The notes under the pieces are model-generated. The model had not been told where the DNA came from. It did no database searches and saw nothing but the letters and a program-made list of their open reading frames with translations. Both the position numbers and the translations under genes were made by a program. Source: Granulicella sapmiensis (lineage in GTDB: Bacteria; Acidobacteriota; Terriglobia; Terriglobales; Acidobacteriaceae). From it: DNA of 59,601 bases. Where the stretch lies: the NCBI GenBank assembly GCA_026225395.1, contig JAMFSR010000025.1, forward strand, positions 1-59,601, given 5' to 3'. Below are positions 42,870 to 51,696 of the stretch, piece after piece. The first letter of the stretch is position 1. Every line of letters starts with the position of its first letter.

Positions 42870-44507
42870 TTACTTCGACGCCATCGCGAGCTGCTGTTGA
42901 TACTCCTCATAAGGGCCCTTGTGGTCCGTGATGTGGAAGTCGTTCGGTCCGCCTTCGAAGTGCCAGACGCGGGTGCCGGCTTCTTCAATCAGGTCCTGAT
43001 CGTGGGTGACGAGGAAGACGGTGCCTTCGTACTTCTGGATGGCCTGGTTCAGCGCGTTGATGCTTTCAAGGTCCAGATGGTTCGTCGGTTCGTCGAGCAC
43101 CAGCACGTTCGGCTTCTGCAGCATGATCTTGCAGAAGAGCAGGCGGGCTGCCTCACCGCCCGAAAGCGCATCGGTCTTCTTCAGGCCTTCTTCGCCCTTG
43201 AAGAGCATTTGGCCGAGAATGCCGCGGATGTCTTCCTTGGCTGCCTTGGGGTCGTACTGGTGCAGCCAGTCCTGTGCGGTCATGCCGAGCTGGATGGAGC
43301 CCTTGTGGTCCTGCGCGAAGTAGCCGATCGAAACCTCGTGGCCCCACTTTACCGAGCCTGAATCGATGGAGACGTCGGTTTCTTCAACACCCGGCCCGTT
43401 GGCCAGCAGCGCTTTAAGTAGTGTGGTCTTGCCCTGTCCGTTACGGCCGATGAGTACGACCTTGTCGCCACGGTTGACGCTGGCGGAGAAGTTGTTGATC
43501 ACGTGCTCGGTCTTGCCGTCAGGTTGGGTGTAGCTCTTGTTGACGCCTTCGAACTCAAGCACATTCTTGCCGGAGGGGCGCTCCATTTTGAACGCGATGA
43601 ACGGGCGCGCGATATTGGAGCGGGCGAGCTCGCTGGTCGCGAGGCGCTCGACTTCCTTCTTACGCGAGTTTACCTGCGAGGAGCGTGTGCCGGCCGAGAA
43701 GCGGGCGATGAAGTCGTTCAACTGCGCGATCTTCTTTTCGCGCTGCTCGTTCTGCGACTCAATGCGGGTGCGGACGCTGGTCTTCTGCAGCACCATGTCG
43801 TCGTAGCCGCCGTTGTAGGTGATGATCGTCTCGTAGTCGATATCGGCGATGTGCGTGCAGACGTTGTTCAGGAAGTGACGGTCATGCGAGATGGTGATGA
43901 CCGTGCCGTCGTAGCGCAGCAAAAAGTCTTCCAGCCAGTGGATGGATTCGAGATCGAGATAGTTCGTAGGCTCATCGAGCAGCAGCGCCTGGGGATTGCC
44001 AAAGAGCGCCTGCGCAAGCAGCACGCGCACCTTCTGGCCGCCCTGCAGCTCGGACATCTTGCGCTCGTGCAGCTCGTCGGGAATGTCGAGGCCCTGGAGC
44101 AGGATGGCGGCGTTGGCTTCGGCTTCATAACCGTCTTCGTCGCCGACGATGCCTTCGAGCTCGCCGAGGCGCGATCCGTCTTCGTCGGTCATCTCGGCCT
44201 TGTTGTAGATGACTTCGCGCTCTTCCATGGCCGCCCACAGGCCCTTGTTGCCCATGATGACGGTGTCGACCACGCGGTAGGCGTCGAACTCGTACTGGTT
44301 CTGCTTGAGGACGCCCATCTTCTTCGGGCGCACGACGGTGCCCTTCTGGGCGTCGATCTCGCCGGTGAGGACTTTCATGAACGTGGACTTGCCGGCGCCG
44401 TTGGGGCCGGTGAGACCGTAACGACGGCCGGTGGTGAACGTCACGGAGACGTCTTCAAAGAGCAGCTTCGCGCCGTAGCGCATCGAGACATTGGACACAG
44501 AGATCAT
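42870..44507 (-). CDS. ABC-F family ATPase (YbiT/Etta-like)
   Basis: A 545-residue soluble protein with two ABC cassettes and no membrane part. Walker A GPNGAGKST and GRNGQGKTT, signatures SELQGGQKVRVLLAQALF and LSGGEAARLLFCKIML, Walker B LLLDEPTNYLD and LVLDEPTNHLD. The linker (about 230-300) is rich in Lys/Arg/Glu, as in ABC-F factors that bind the ribosome E site. The subgroup looks closest to YbiT. Start is ATG 44507; GTG 44510 precedes it. Confidence 0.93.
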   Translation of the reverse strand: MISVSNVSMRYGAKLLFEDVSVTFTTGRRYGLTGPNGAGKSTFMKVLTGEIDAQKGTVVRPKKMGVLKQNQYEFDAYRVVDTVIMGNKGLWAAMEEREVIYNKAEMTDEDGSRLGELEGIVGDEDGYEAEANAAILLQGLDIPDELHERKMSELQGGQKVRVLLAQALFGNPQALLLDEPTNYLDLESIHWLEDFLLRYDGTVITISHDRHFLNNVCTHIADIDYETIITYNGGYDDMVLQKTSVRTRIESQNEQREKKIAQLNDFIARFSAGTRSSQVNSRKKEVERLATSELARSNIARPFIAFKMERPSGKNVLEFEGVNKSYTQPDGKTEHVINNFSASVNRGDKVVLIGRNGQGKTTLLKALLANGPGVEETDVSIDSGSVKWGHEVSIGYFAQDHKGSIQLGMTAQDWLHQYDPKAAKEDIRGILGQMLFKGEEGLKKTDALSGGEAARLLFCKIMLQKPNVLVLDEPTNHLDLESINALNQAIQKYEGTVFLVTHDQDLIEEAGTRVWHFEGGPNDFHITDHKGPYEEYQQQLAMASK

Positions 44508-44603
44508 CACTACTATTTTCGCATGAGGCGCGTAAAGATTGCCTCCGGCTGACAGAATGCCGGGGATGGGGCGGTTATACTCAGCATAAAAAGCGGTGGT
44601 GAG

Positions 44604-45698
44604 GTGGAGGAGCGTTTGCCCAATTCCGCGGGCCCATTCAGGAAAGGGGAGTTCGTCAAGGCCGGCTTCCTGGCACTGGCGGGCTTAGTTGTATGCGCTG
44701 CGGCGATCCATGGCGCGGTCGGTGACCCGTTTCGGCTGTACGCTTCGCTGCGCACCGAGCAGCTGGAGGTGATGGACCGGTTGCAGGGCTCATCTTTTTC
44801 CTCGGCTTTTGGCTCCAGCCACGTGCATAACGGCTTCGATCCCGCGGCGTTTGATCGCGGAATGGCGGGGACTCCGGCCCAGAGCCATACCGAAAACATG
44901 GCGATTCCGGGGGGCAGCCAGGTGGAGCAGCGTGCAACCGCGCTGGCGTATCTGAGCAGCCTGCGCGCGCCGCATGTGAGCCCGAACGGTCCTAAAAGCT
45001 GCATGGTGCTGCTGGAACTGGGCGCCGGAGCGAACATCGGCACCATGTTCATGGTGCATCCGCGGACGATCAACCTGTACGACTGGCACGGGGTACGGCT
45101 GGTTTCCGAGCTGACCGATTCGCAGCTGGGACGGAGACGAAACATAGGCCGTGTCGGTTTTGCCGCCGCCGGGGCCGCCATGTACTACATGAATGTAGGA
45201 ATGGTGAGCAACCGCATCTTCAAGCCGGACGTGGACGAGGAGACGGTGAAAAGCCTGCTGGCCAACGACCGCCGAGGCGCGGAGCTGATGCCCTCAGATC
45301 CTCGCAATCAGGCAGCGCTGAAGCGTGTGTTCGATTCGGCTCCGAAGGTCTCGCAACCGGTGCCTACCGAGCTTGAGCCCGGCAATTACGCGTTGGTGGA
45401 TGAGTTGCGCGCTGCGTCGCCCGTGCATCCGCTCGCATTTGTCTACGTGCAAATGCCGATGATGGCGGATATGGAGTCGCACCCGGTGTATCCGGACCAT
45501 TTGCAGAGCGCGGGAGGGCCGGTGCCGATCATCAACCTGGCGCGGCCCGATCTTCATCCGGAGCTGTATCAGTTGAAGTACTGGCACGATGATGCCCACC
45601 TGAACGACTATGGCGCGGAGCTTGCTACAACGATTGCCGCCGATGAACTGAAATCCTGGTACGCCGCCCATGGCTGGCCGTCCGCGTGCGAGGAGTAG
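44604..45698 (+). CDS. SGNH-like exported protein, MBOAT partner
   Basis: A 364-residue protein with an N-terminal signal anchor (AGFLALAGLVVCAAAIHGAV). The block GSSHVHNGFDPAAFDRG holds the Ser of an SGNH/AlgX-like hydrolase fold, and YWHDDAHLNDYGAELAT near the end holds the Asp-His pair. Such proteins move acetyl groups to an exported polymer together with an MBOAT protein, which is encoded 3 bases downstream. The polymer is unknown. Start GTG 44604 is tentative; TTG 44616 after GGAGGAG is an alternative. Confidence 0.78.
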   Translation: MEERLPNSAGPFRKGEFVKAGFLALAGLVVCAAAIHGAVGDPFRLYASLRTEQLEVMDRLQGSSFSSAFGSSHVHNGFDPAAFDRGMAGTPAQSHTENMAIPGGSQVEQRATALAYLSSLRAPHVSPNGPKSCMVLLELGAGANIGTMFMVHPRTINLYDWHGVRLVSELTDSQLGRRRNIGRVGFAAAGAAMYYMNVGMVSNRIFKPDVDEETVKSLLANDRRGAELMPSDPRNQAALKRVFDSAPKVSQPVPTELEPGNYALVDELRAASPVHPLAFVYVQMPMMADMESHPVYPDHLQSAGGPVPIINLARPDLHPELYQLKYWHDDAHLNDYGAELATTIAADELKSWYAAHGWPSACEE

Positions 45699-45701
45699 AG
45701 C

Positions 45702-47111
45702 TTGCTTTTTGTCGATCTAAAATTCTTCGTCTTCTTCGCTGTCGTACTGACCATCTACTGGTCGCTGCGGTCCAATGGCGCGCGGAAGAACTTTATCCTG
45801 CTGGCGAGCTACTACTTTTACGGCAGCTGGGACTGGCGTTTTGCAGGCATGCTGCTTCTGCTGAGCGCCGCGGACTGGTGGTTTGCGCTGCGGCTTTCAG
45901 GGACGGCGAACCAGCGGGCCCGAAAAGCCTATGTGACCGCTTCGCTGACCATGAATCTCGGTGTGCTGGCGTTCTTCAAGTACTTCCACTTCTTTCTTTC
46001 GAGCGCGCAGGCGCTGGCGGACAGCTTCAAGCTGCACCTGAGCGGACCGACGCTGCGGATCATCCTTCCGGTGGGCGTCAGCTTCTTCACGTTCCAGAGC
46101 CTCAGCTACACGATCGATGTGTACCGCCGCGAGATTCCACCGGTGGAGAGCCTGCGCGATTACCTGATGTTCGCTTCGTTCTTCCCGCAGCTGGTGGCCG
46201 GGCCGATTGTGCGGCCACGCTACTTCGTGCCGCAGATGAGCGAGGCCCGGACGATCGATCGCGGGCAGATCAAAGCCGCGCTCTACCTGTTTTTGCTGGG
46301 TTATATCAAGAAAGTCTGTATTGCGGATAATCTTTCGCCGTTTGTAGACCGCGTGTTCAATCATCCGGCGACGTATAGCGGGTTTGCGTCGATCACCGCG
46401 GTCTGGCTGTATACGATCCAGATCTTCTGCGACTTCTCCGGTTACAGCGACATGGCGATCGCCGTTGCTGCGTTGCTGGGTTACAAGCTGGTGCTGAACT
46501 TCGACGCACCGTATCTGGCGGTGAGCATCCAGGACTTCTGGCGGCGCTGGCATATTTCGCTATCGACGTGGATTCGCGATTACATCTACATTTCGCTCGG
46601 TGGAAGCCGCAACAAGTACCGCATCCGCACCTACTTCAACCTGTTGGTGACGATGCTGGCGGGTGGGCTTTGGCATGGCGCCGCGTGGACGTTCGTGGCC
46701 TGGGGTGGTGCTCACGGTGCCGCGCAGGTGGTGCATCAGGAGTTCAAGCGGCGGTTTCCACCGACCCCGGCACAGGAACCTTGGCGCAAGGCTATCAGCT
46801 GGTTCCTTACGCTCAACTTCGTGTGCATGGCGTGGATTTTATTTCGAGCACCGAACTTCAGCACGGCAATGCTGATGGCGAAGCGCTATTTGTTCCTCGA
46901 TCACGGCGGTTCGGATGTGATTCCGCTGTGGCTGGCACTGGTGGGGCCGGTGCTGCTGGTGTGCCAGTGGACGATGCGGCGTTATCGCTTTGAAGGCCGC
47001 AGCCTTTCGCTCAGCCTGCCGTGGTTTGCGCTGGCTTATGGCGCGGTGTGGGCGCTGGCCATCGGGATGATGCCGCTGGGTTACCGACCGTTTATTTATT
47101 TCCAGTTTTAG
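45702..47111 (+). CDS. MBOAT family O-acyltransferase (AlgI/DltB-like)
   Basis: A 469-residue polytopic protein. Landmarks are LLASYYFYGSWDWRF near the start, PVGVSFFTFQSLSYTIDVYR, FPQLVAGPIVRP, DFWRRWHISLSTWIRDYIYI and GGLWHGAAWTFVAWGGAHG with the key His. It passes acyl (acetyl) groups across the membrane for polymer modification. TTG at 45702 has GGAG 6 bases upstream, at the end of the partner gene. The pair is a clear operon. Confidence 0.95.
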   Translation: MLFVDLKFFVFFAVVLTIYWSLRSNGARKNFILLASYYFYGSWDWRFAGMLLLLSAADWWFALRLSGTANQRARKAYVTASLTMNLGVLAFFKYFHFFLSSAQALADSFKLHLSGPTLRIILPVGVSFFTFQSLSYTIDVYRREIPPVESLRDYLMFASFFPQLVAGPIVRPRYFVPQMSEARTIDRGQIKAALYLFLLGYIKKVCIADNLSPFVDRVFNHPATYSGFASITAVWLYTIQIFCDFSGYSDMAIAVAALLGYKLVLNFDAPYLAVSIQDFWRRWHISLSTWIRDYIYISLGGSRNKYRIRTYFNLLVTMLAGGLWHGAAWTFVAWGGAHGAAQVVHQEFKRRFPPTPAQEPWRKAISWFLTLNFVCMAWILFRAPNFSTAMLMAKRYLFLDHGGSDVIPLWLALVGPVLLVCQWTMRRYRFEGRSLSLSLPWFALAYGAVWALAIGMMPLGYRPFIYFQF

Positions 47112-47127
47112 TGTGTACTGCGTGTGT

Positions 47128-47547
47128 ATGGACTACATCGCGTACCTGCACAAAGACAAGCACTCTGATTTTGGTGTCAGCTTTCCCGATTTTCCCGGCT
47201 GTATCACCGCTGGCCGAACGTTGGAAGAGGCGCGAGTGATGGCGGTCGAAGCGCTGACGCTGCATATGGCTGGAATGCTCGAGGATGGTGAAGCCATTCC
47301 AGAGCCATCCACGCTCGATGAAGTTGCGGACGACCCCGCGATGCAAGGCGCAGTGGCCTTTCTGGTAGCTGCCGAGCCACCGGAGAAGACCGTACGCATC
47401 AACATTACCGCGCGAGAAAGCCAGATCGAGGCGATCGACCGGCTGGCACGCGAGCGGGGAATGACTCGATCCGCATATATGGTGCAGTCGTCGGTGCGGG
47501 TGGTTGGCAAAGGGGTTCGATCCCGAAGCTCAGTTGCCGGGCGCTAA
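47128..47547 (+). CDS. HicB family antitoxin-like protein
   Basis: A 139-residue protein. MDYIAYLHKDKHSDFGVSFP and DFPGCITAGRTLEEARVMAV are the HicB core, and the C-terminal RINITARESQIEAIDRLARE followed by RGMTRSAYMVQSS is a ribbon-helix-helix DNA-binding segment. This is the full-length antitoxin type, yet no hicA toxin is beside it. It follows the MBOAT gene by 16 bases. Its last 4 bases overlap the convergent thiE-like gene. Confidence 0.88.
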   Translation: MDYIAYLHKDKHSDFGVSFPDFPGCITAGRTLEEARVMAVEALTLHMAGMLEDGEAIPEPSTLDEVADDPAMQGAVAFLVAAEPPEKTVRINITARESQIEAIDRLARERGMTRSAYMVQSSVRVVGKGVRSRSSVAGR

Positions 47548-48158
47548 GGTAGATCGAAGAACAACCTTATGCCTGCGACTCCGGCCGCTCCCGCCTCGAT
47601 ACTTATCGAGGCGTTGTGTTCTGTGACTCCACCGAGGGCAAGCACATGGATGCCTTTCGCCGCCGCACATGCGCGCCGTAAAGCGTGGAGACCCACGCCT
47701 TCGCTCACCAGCGCCCCGATGATGCGCTTTTCGAATACCGGCCCAAAGAGAATCAAATCCACGCCCGCATCACGCGCTCGTTCGACCTCTGCTATCGAAT
47801 GACACGATGCTCCAATAACAGGCGCTTTCCTGCCAGCGCGCGCGAAAAGCTGCCGCACCTGTTTTGGGCTGAGTTCATCAGCAGCTGAGGTCAAATGCAC
47901 TCCGTCCGCGCCCGCTGCGAGGGCGATATCCGCGCGGCCGTTCACGAGCAGCTTTGTGGTTCCACCGTTCTCGCGAAAGACGGCCATCATTGCTGTGGCT
48001 AGCTCTACCAGCTCGCCCGCTGCGAGGGTCTTCTCGCGCATTTGCACAAAGTCGATGCCCAGTTCGCTCCAGCGAACCGCATCACCGAGCAGACCGGTCC
48101 GTCGTGCGTCGGCGGTCTCCCCGAACCGCGAACCGTCAGTAATGGCGCAGCGAATCAC
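47544..48158 (-). CDS. Thiamine-phosphate synthase family (ThiE/TenI-like)
   Basis: A 204-residue TIM barrel. VIRCAITDGSRF, GIDFVQMREKTLAAGELVEL, LLVNGRADIALAAGADGVHL and IGASCHSIAEVERARDAGVD are family motifs, and GPVFEK and ALGGV near the end form the phosphate site. In true ThiE the loop after GPVF is TxTK; here it is KRIIGA, so it may be a TenI-like relative. Start GTG 48158 has TACACT ending 6 bases before it; 25 more codons are open upstream. Confidence 0.8.
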   Translation of the reverse strand: MIRCAITDGSRFGETADARRTGLLGDAVRWSELGIDFVQMREKTLAAGELVELATAMMAVFRENGGTTKLLVNGRADIALAAGADGVHLTSAADELSPKQVRQLFARAGRKAPVIGASCHSIAEVERARDAGVDLILFGPVFEKRIIGALVSEGVGLHALRRACAAAKGIHVLALGGVTEHNASISIEAGAAGVAGIRLFFDLP

Positions 48159-48282
48159 GTCGTCAGTGTATCGCCGTGGGCGCTGTTCACAGACCTTGCG
48201 CCGTGAAGGGCTTATGATAGACAACGGCGGCATCGGGCACAGTGATCGATTGCACCTTATTTTGGAGACCTAATCGACGCCT

Positions 48283-49677
48283 ATGGGCACTGTTTACGAC
48301 CTCATCGTCATTGGTTCCGGCCCTGCAGGCCAGCGAGCCGCCATTTACGGCGCTAAGATGGGCAAGAAAATCGCTCTCGTTGAAATGCGCGAAGTGGTTG
48401 GCGGAGCCTGCATCAATACCGGCACCATCCCTTCAAAAACCATGCGCGAGGCTGTGCTTCATCTCTCGGGCTATAACTACAAGTCCATCTACGGGATGAA
48501 CTACCGGGTGAAGGAACGCATCACCATGGCGGACCTCGCGTTCCGCGTGCAGCACGTGATCAAGACTGAAATCGACGTCACCGAGGCACAGCTTTCGCGC
48601 AACAACATCGAAATGCTGGTCGGCGTCGCGAGTTTTGAGGACCCCACGCATGTGAAGGTGACCAACTCCAAGGGTTCGACGATTTACGAAGCGAAGAATG
48701 TTTTGATCGCGACCGGTACCAAGCCGGCGTCTTCGCCCAAGGTTCCGATCAACGGGACCACCATCATCAACTCCGACCTTGTTTTGAATCTCGTCAACCT
48801 GCCCAAAACCATGATCATCGTAGGCGGCGGCGTGATCGGCGTGGAGTACTGTTGCATGTTTGCAGCGCTGGGTGTGCGCGTGACGCTCATCGAACGGCGA
48901 CCTCGGTTGCTGGAGTTTGCCGACCAGGAGATTGTGGAAGCGCTGAGCTACCATCTGCGCGATGCGCGCGTCACCATGCGGCTCAATGAAGAAGTGGAAT
49001 CGGTGGAAGAGCTCGCTGACGGCACCGTGGTTGCGAATCTGGAATCTAAGAAGAAGGTCCAGGGCGATGCGCTGCTGTATGCCGTAGGCCGGCAGGGCAA
49101 TGTGGACGAACTGAATCTGAGTGTTACAGGGATTGAATCCGACGCTCGTGGCCGCATTGCGGTCGATAAAGACTTTCGCACGAAGGCCCCGGCCGTGTTC
49201 GCCGTGGGTGATGTCATCGGTTTCCCGTCGCTGGCTTCGGTTTCTATGGAACAAGGCCGCATTGCTGCTGCACGGGCGTTTGGCGACGACTCGGTTGTGT
49301 CGAACCCGAGCTTTTATCCCTATGGCATCTATACGATTCCGGAGATCAGCTTTATCGGCAAGACCGAAGAGCAGCTGACCGACGAAGATGTGCCGTACGA
49401 GGTGGGTGTGGCGTACTACCGCGAGATTGCGCGCGGACAGATTCGCGGCGATACGACCGGTCGGCTGAAGATCATCTTTCACCGCGAATCGCATGCGATT
49501 CTTGGCGTACATATCATCGGCGAGGGCGCCAGCGAGCTGCTGCACATTGGCCAGGCGGTAATGGCGCTGGGCGGCAAGCTGGATTACTTCGTCGAGACGG
49601 TCTTCAACTATCCAACGTTAGCGGAGTGTTACAAAGTGGCCGCTTTCAACGGTCTCAATCGCGTCGCCAACGTCTAA
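48283..49677 (+). CDS. sthA: Soluble pyridine nucleotide transhydrogenase
   Basis: A 464-residue FAD enzyme that swaps hydride between NADPH and NAD+. The FAD loop is GSGPAGQRAAIYGAKMGKK. In the redox motif, GGACINTGTIPSKTMREAV, only one Cys is present, as in SthA, while lipoamide dehydrogenase has two. The NAD loop is VGGGVIGVEYCCMFAALG, and AVGDVIGFPSLASVSMEQGR closes the FAD site. No operon partner is clear. Confidence 0.92.
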   Translation: MGTVYDLIVIGSGPAGQRAAIYGAKMGKKIALVEMREVVGGACINTGTIPSKTMREAVLHLSGYNYKSIYGMNYRVKERITMADLAFRVQHVIKTEIDVTEAQLSRNNIEMLVGVASFEDPTHVKVTNSKGSTIYEAKNVLIATGTKPASSPKVPINGTTIINSDLVLNLVNLPKTMIIVGGGVIGVEYCCMFAALGVRVTLIERRPRLLEFADQEIVEALSYHLRDARVTMRLNEEVESVEELADGTVVANLESKKKVQGDALLYAVGRQGNVDELNLSVTGIESDARGRIAVDKDFRTKAPAVFAVGDVIGFPSLASVSMEQGRIAAARAFGDDSVVSNPSFYPYGIYTIPEISFIGKTEEQLTDEDVPYEVGVAYYREIARGQIRGDTTGRLKIIFHRESHAILGVHIIGEGASELLHIGQAVMALGGKLDYFVETVFNYPTLAECYKVAAFNGLNRVANV

Positions 49678-49809
49678 GAGTTGGCGGTGGTTGACGAACC
49701 AACCTCCACCCAGCTACTGTCTGAGAACTTTACGGCCCCCGAACTTCGGGTAGCCACCTTCACGATCCGATCTGAATCATCGTGAACGTCCAGGAAGGGC
49801 AGGCGAACG

Positions 49810-50772
49810 ATGGCAAATTCGGGCAATACATCTACAGCCCAAGCCGGCGCGGTGAAAACAATCGGCGTCATTATGGTGGAGCGTATCTACGCCGGCCTGA
49901 TCGTGGACCATAAGCTTTCTGGCAAGCTGCGGAGCTATCCGGACGGTCCTGCTCCTGAAAACGCTGACGACGATGATTCTCTGGTAGAGCTGCCGACCGA
50001 CTCGATCGTGAAGGCGATGTGCGAGGTTATCGTAAAGGCGGCAGAGGGCAATGAGACTTCGCTCACCGGTGTTGGCGTGGCTTTGCCGGGGCTAATCCGC
50101 AACGGTATTGTCGAAGAAGCGCCAAACCTTCCGCAGTTGAAGGGTGCGCATATCGGCGACCTGCTCTCAGCCGGGCTCGCCGCGCAGGGCATTACGGCGC
50201 CTGTGAATGTGCTGAACGACGCCGATGCAATGGCCGCCGGTCTGGCTTCGCAGCATGGCAAGCTCGATCACTTTATCCGCGTATGGACCATCGGCACGGG
50301 CATCGGCTACGGCGTGTATCCGTTCTCGGACGGCGTGTGGGAGGGCGGCCACTCAGTGGTTTCGCTCGACGACAAGGAGAATTTCTGCGGCTGCGGCGGA
50401 CGCGGTCATCTTGAAGGCATCATGGGTCACCGCGCGATGCGATTACGGTTTCTCGATATGGAGCCGGAAGAGGTGTTCGAAGCCGCCAACCGCCGCTCAA
50501 ACCCGGACCCGCGCTGCCTGGAGTTCAAGCACCTGTGGCACAAAGCGCTGGCTGCCGCGACGGCAACCTCCATCCACTTCCGCGGGGCAGGGAAGTTTTA
50601 CATCACCGGCTATAACGTGCGTTTTCTGGACCTCGGGCTATTCAAGGATTACCTCCACCAGATGGTGAAGATGAGCCCGATCCAGAACTACTCGATTGAG
50701 GTGGTGGAGGATGAGCAGCTGGTACGTGTGGTGGGAGCAGCAGTGGCGGCGGAGCAGGCCGTCGGGCGGTAG
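49810..50772 (+). CDS. ROK family sugar kinase or regulator-like protein
   Basis: A 320-residue protein of the ROK family. GVGVALPGLIRNGIVEEAPN, NVLNDADAMAAGLASQHGKL (catalytic Asp), and the ROK zinc region CGCGGRGHLEGIMGHRAM are present. The family normally has CxCGxxGCxE; here the third Cys is His. There is no N-terminal DNA-binding domain, so a glucokinase-like kinase is more likely. AGGAAGGG lies upstream of the ATG. It ends exactly where mutM ends on the other strand. Confidence 0.85.
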   Translation: MANSGNTSTAQAGAVKTIGVIMVERIYAGLIVDHKLSGKLRSYPDGPAPENADDDDSLVELPTDSIVKAMCEVIVKAAEGNETSLTGVGVALPGLIRNGIVEEAPNLPQLKGAHIGDLLSAGLAAQGITAPVNVLNDADAMAAGLASQHGKLDHFIRVWTIGTGIGYGVYPFSDGVWEGGHSVVSLDDKENFCGCGGRGHLEGIMGHRAMRLRFLDMEPEEVFEAANRRSNPDPRCLEFKHLWHKALAAATATSIHFRGAGKFYITGYNVRFLDLGLFKDYLHQMVKMSPIQNYSIEVVEDEQLVRVVGAAVAAEQAVGR

Positions 50773-51588
50773 CTAGCGCTGACAGACTGGGCAATATACG
50801 GTCGTCCGCCCGCCGACCACGATCTTCTTCAGCCCCGTCCCGCAGTCTTTGCAGGCCTCGCCGGCTCTTCCGTAGACTTTGTGCTCGAGCTGAAAGAAGC
50901 CGCGAATGCCGTCAGCGTCAACGTAGTCCGAAACCGACGAGCCCCCGAGCTTGATGGCATGCGCCAGCACTTGTTGCAGGGCGGCGCGTAGGCGGTCGAG
51001 CTCACCGCGCGTTAGCTTGCCGGCCTGCTTTCGGGGGCGAATGCCTGCGCGAAACAGGCTCTCGTCCGCGTAGATGTTACCGACGCCGTGCAGAATGGAC
51101 TGATTCAGCAGCGCGGCCTTGATCGCGAGCTTGCGCCCCTTGAACAGCGTCGCGAACTCTTCCGCCGTGACGGTCGTCGGCTCGACGCCAGGGCCTTCGT
51201 ACCCACCTTCCACAGTCACGACAGACAATCGGCCGAAGCGGCGCGGGTCAACGAAGCGCACTTCGCGGCCGTCGGCGAGTGAGAGCACAGCATGCGTGTG
51301 CGGCGGCAGCGGAACTTCCGCCTGCGAAACCAGCAGCCTGCCGGTCATTCCGAGATGCACGAGGAACTGCCCTGCCGCCGCTTTGCCGCGGACGAGATCC
51401 ATCACAATCGACTTGCCGACACGCCGTACGCGGTCGATCTTCGCGCCCGTCAGCATTTCTAAGATCTCTGTTTCGGGCGATTTGAAGGTCTGCGGCTTGC
51501 CACTGGTCCACACGCGCACGATCTTCTGCCCACGCACGCGCGCATCTACACCGTTGGCGACTGTTTCTACTTCTGGAAGCTCCGGCAT
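50773..51588 (-). CDS. mutM: Formamidopyrimidine-DNA glycosylase
   Basis: A 271-residue DNA repair enzyme that removes 8-oxoguanine. It begins MPELPEVETVANGVDAR, with the catalytic Pro2 and Glu3. Lys in GKSIVMDL, the helix-two-turn-helix ILHGVGNIYADESLFRAGIR and the zinc finger CKDCGTGLKKI with YCPVCQR are all present. TACTCT ends 7 bases before the ATG. The gene is divergent from the flippase. Confidence 0.97.
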   Translation of the reverse strand: MPELPEVETVANGVDARVRGQKIVRVWTSGKPQTFKSPETEILEMLTGAKIDRVRRVGKSIVMDLVRGKAAAGQFLVHLGMTGRLLVSQAEVPLPPHTHAVLSLADGREVRFVDPRRFGRLSVVTVEGGYEGPGVEPTTVTAEEFATLFKGRKLAIKAALLNQSILHGVGNIYADESLFRAGIRPRKQAGKLTRGELDRLRAALQQVLAHAIKLGGSSVSDYVDADGIRGFFQLEHKVYGRAGEACKDCGTGLKKIVVGGRTTVYCPVCQR

Positions 51589-51696
51589 CGCCTTTAGAGT
51601 AACTGTTTCACGCGACCTTGTACGCGCTCTCACCCTGAAGACCCTGCTGTATCGCGATAGACTAAAGGTCGACCCGGTACATATCTTTCAGCCACA

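Noticed and set aside
49678..49809. Terminator or riboswitch between sthA and the ROK gene
   Set aside because: GGTTG/CCAACC can pair weakly but there is no T run and no known aptamer pattern.
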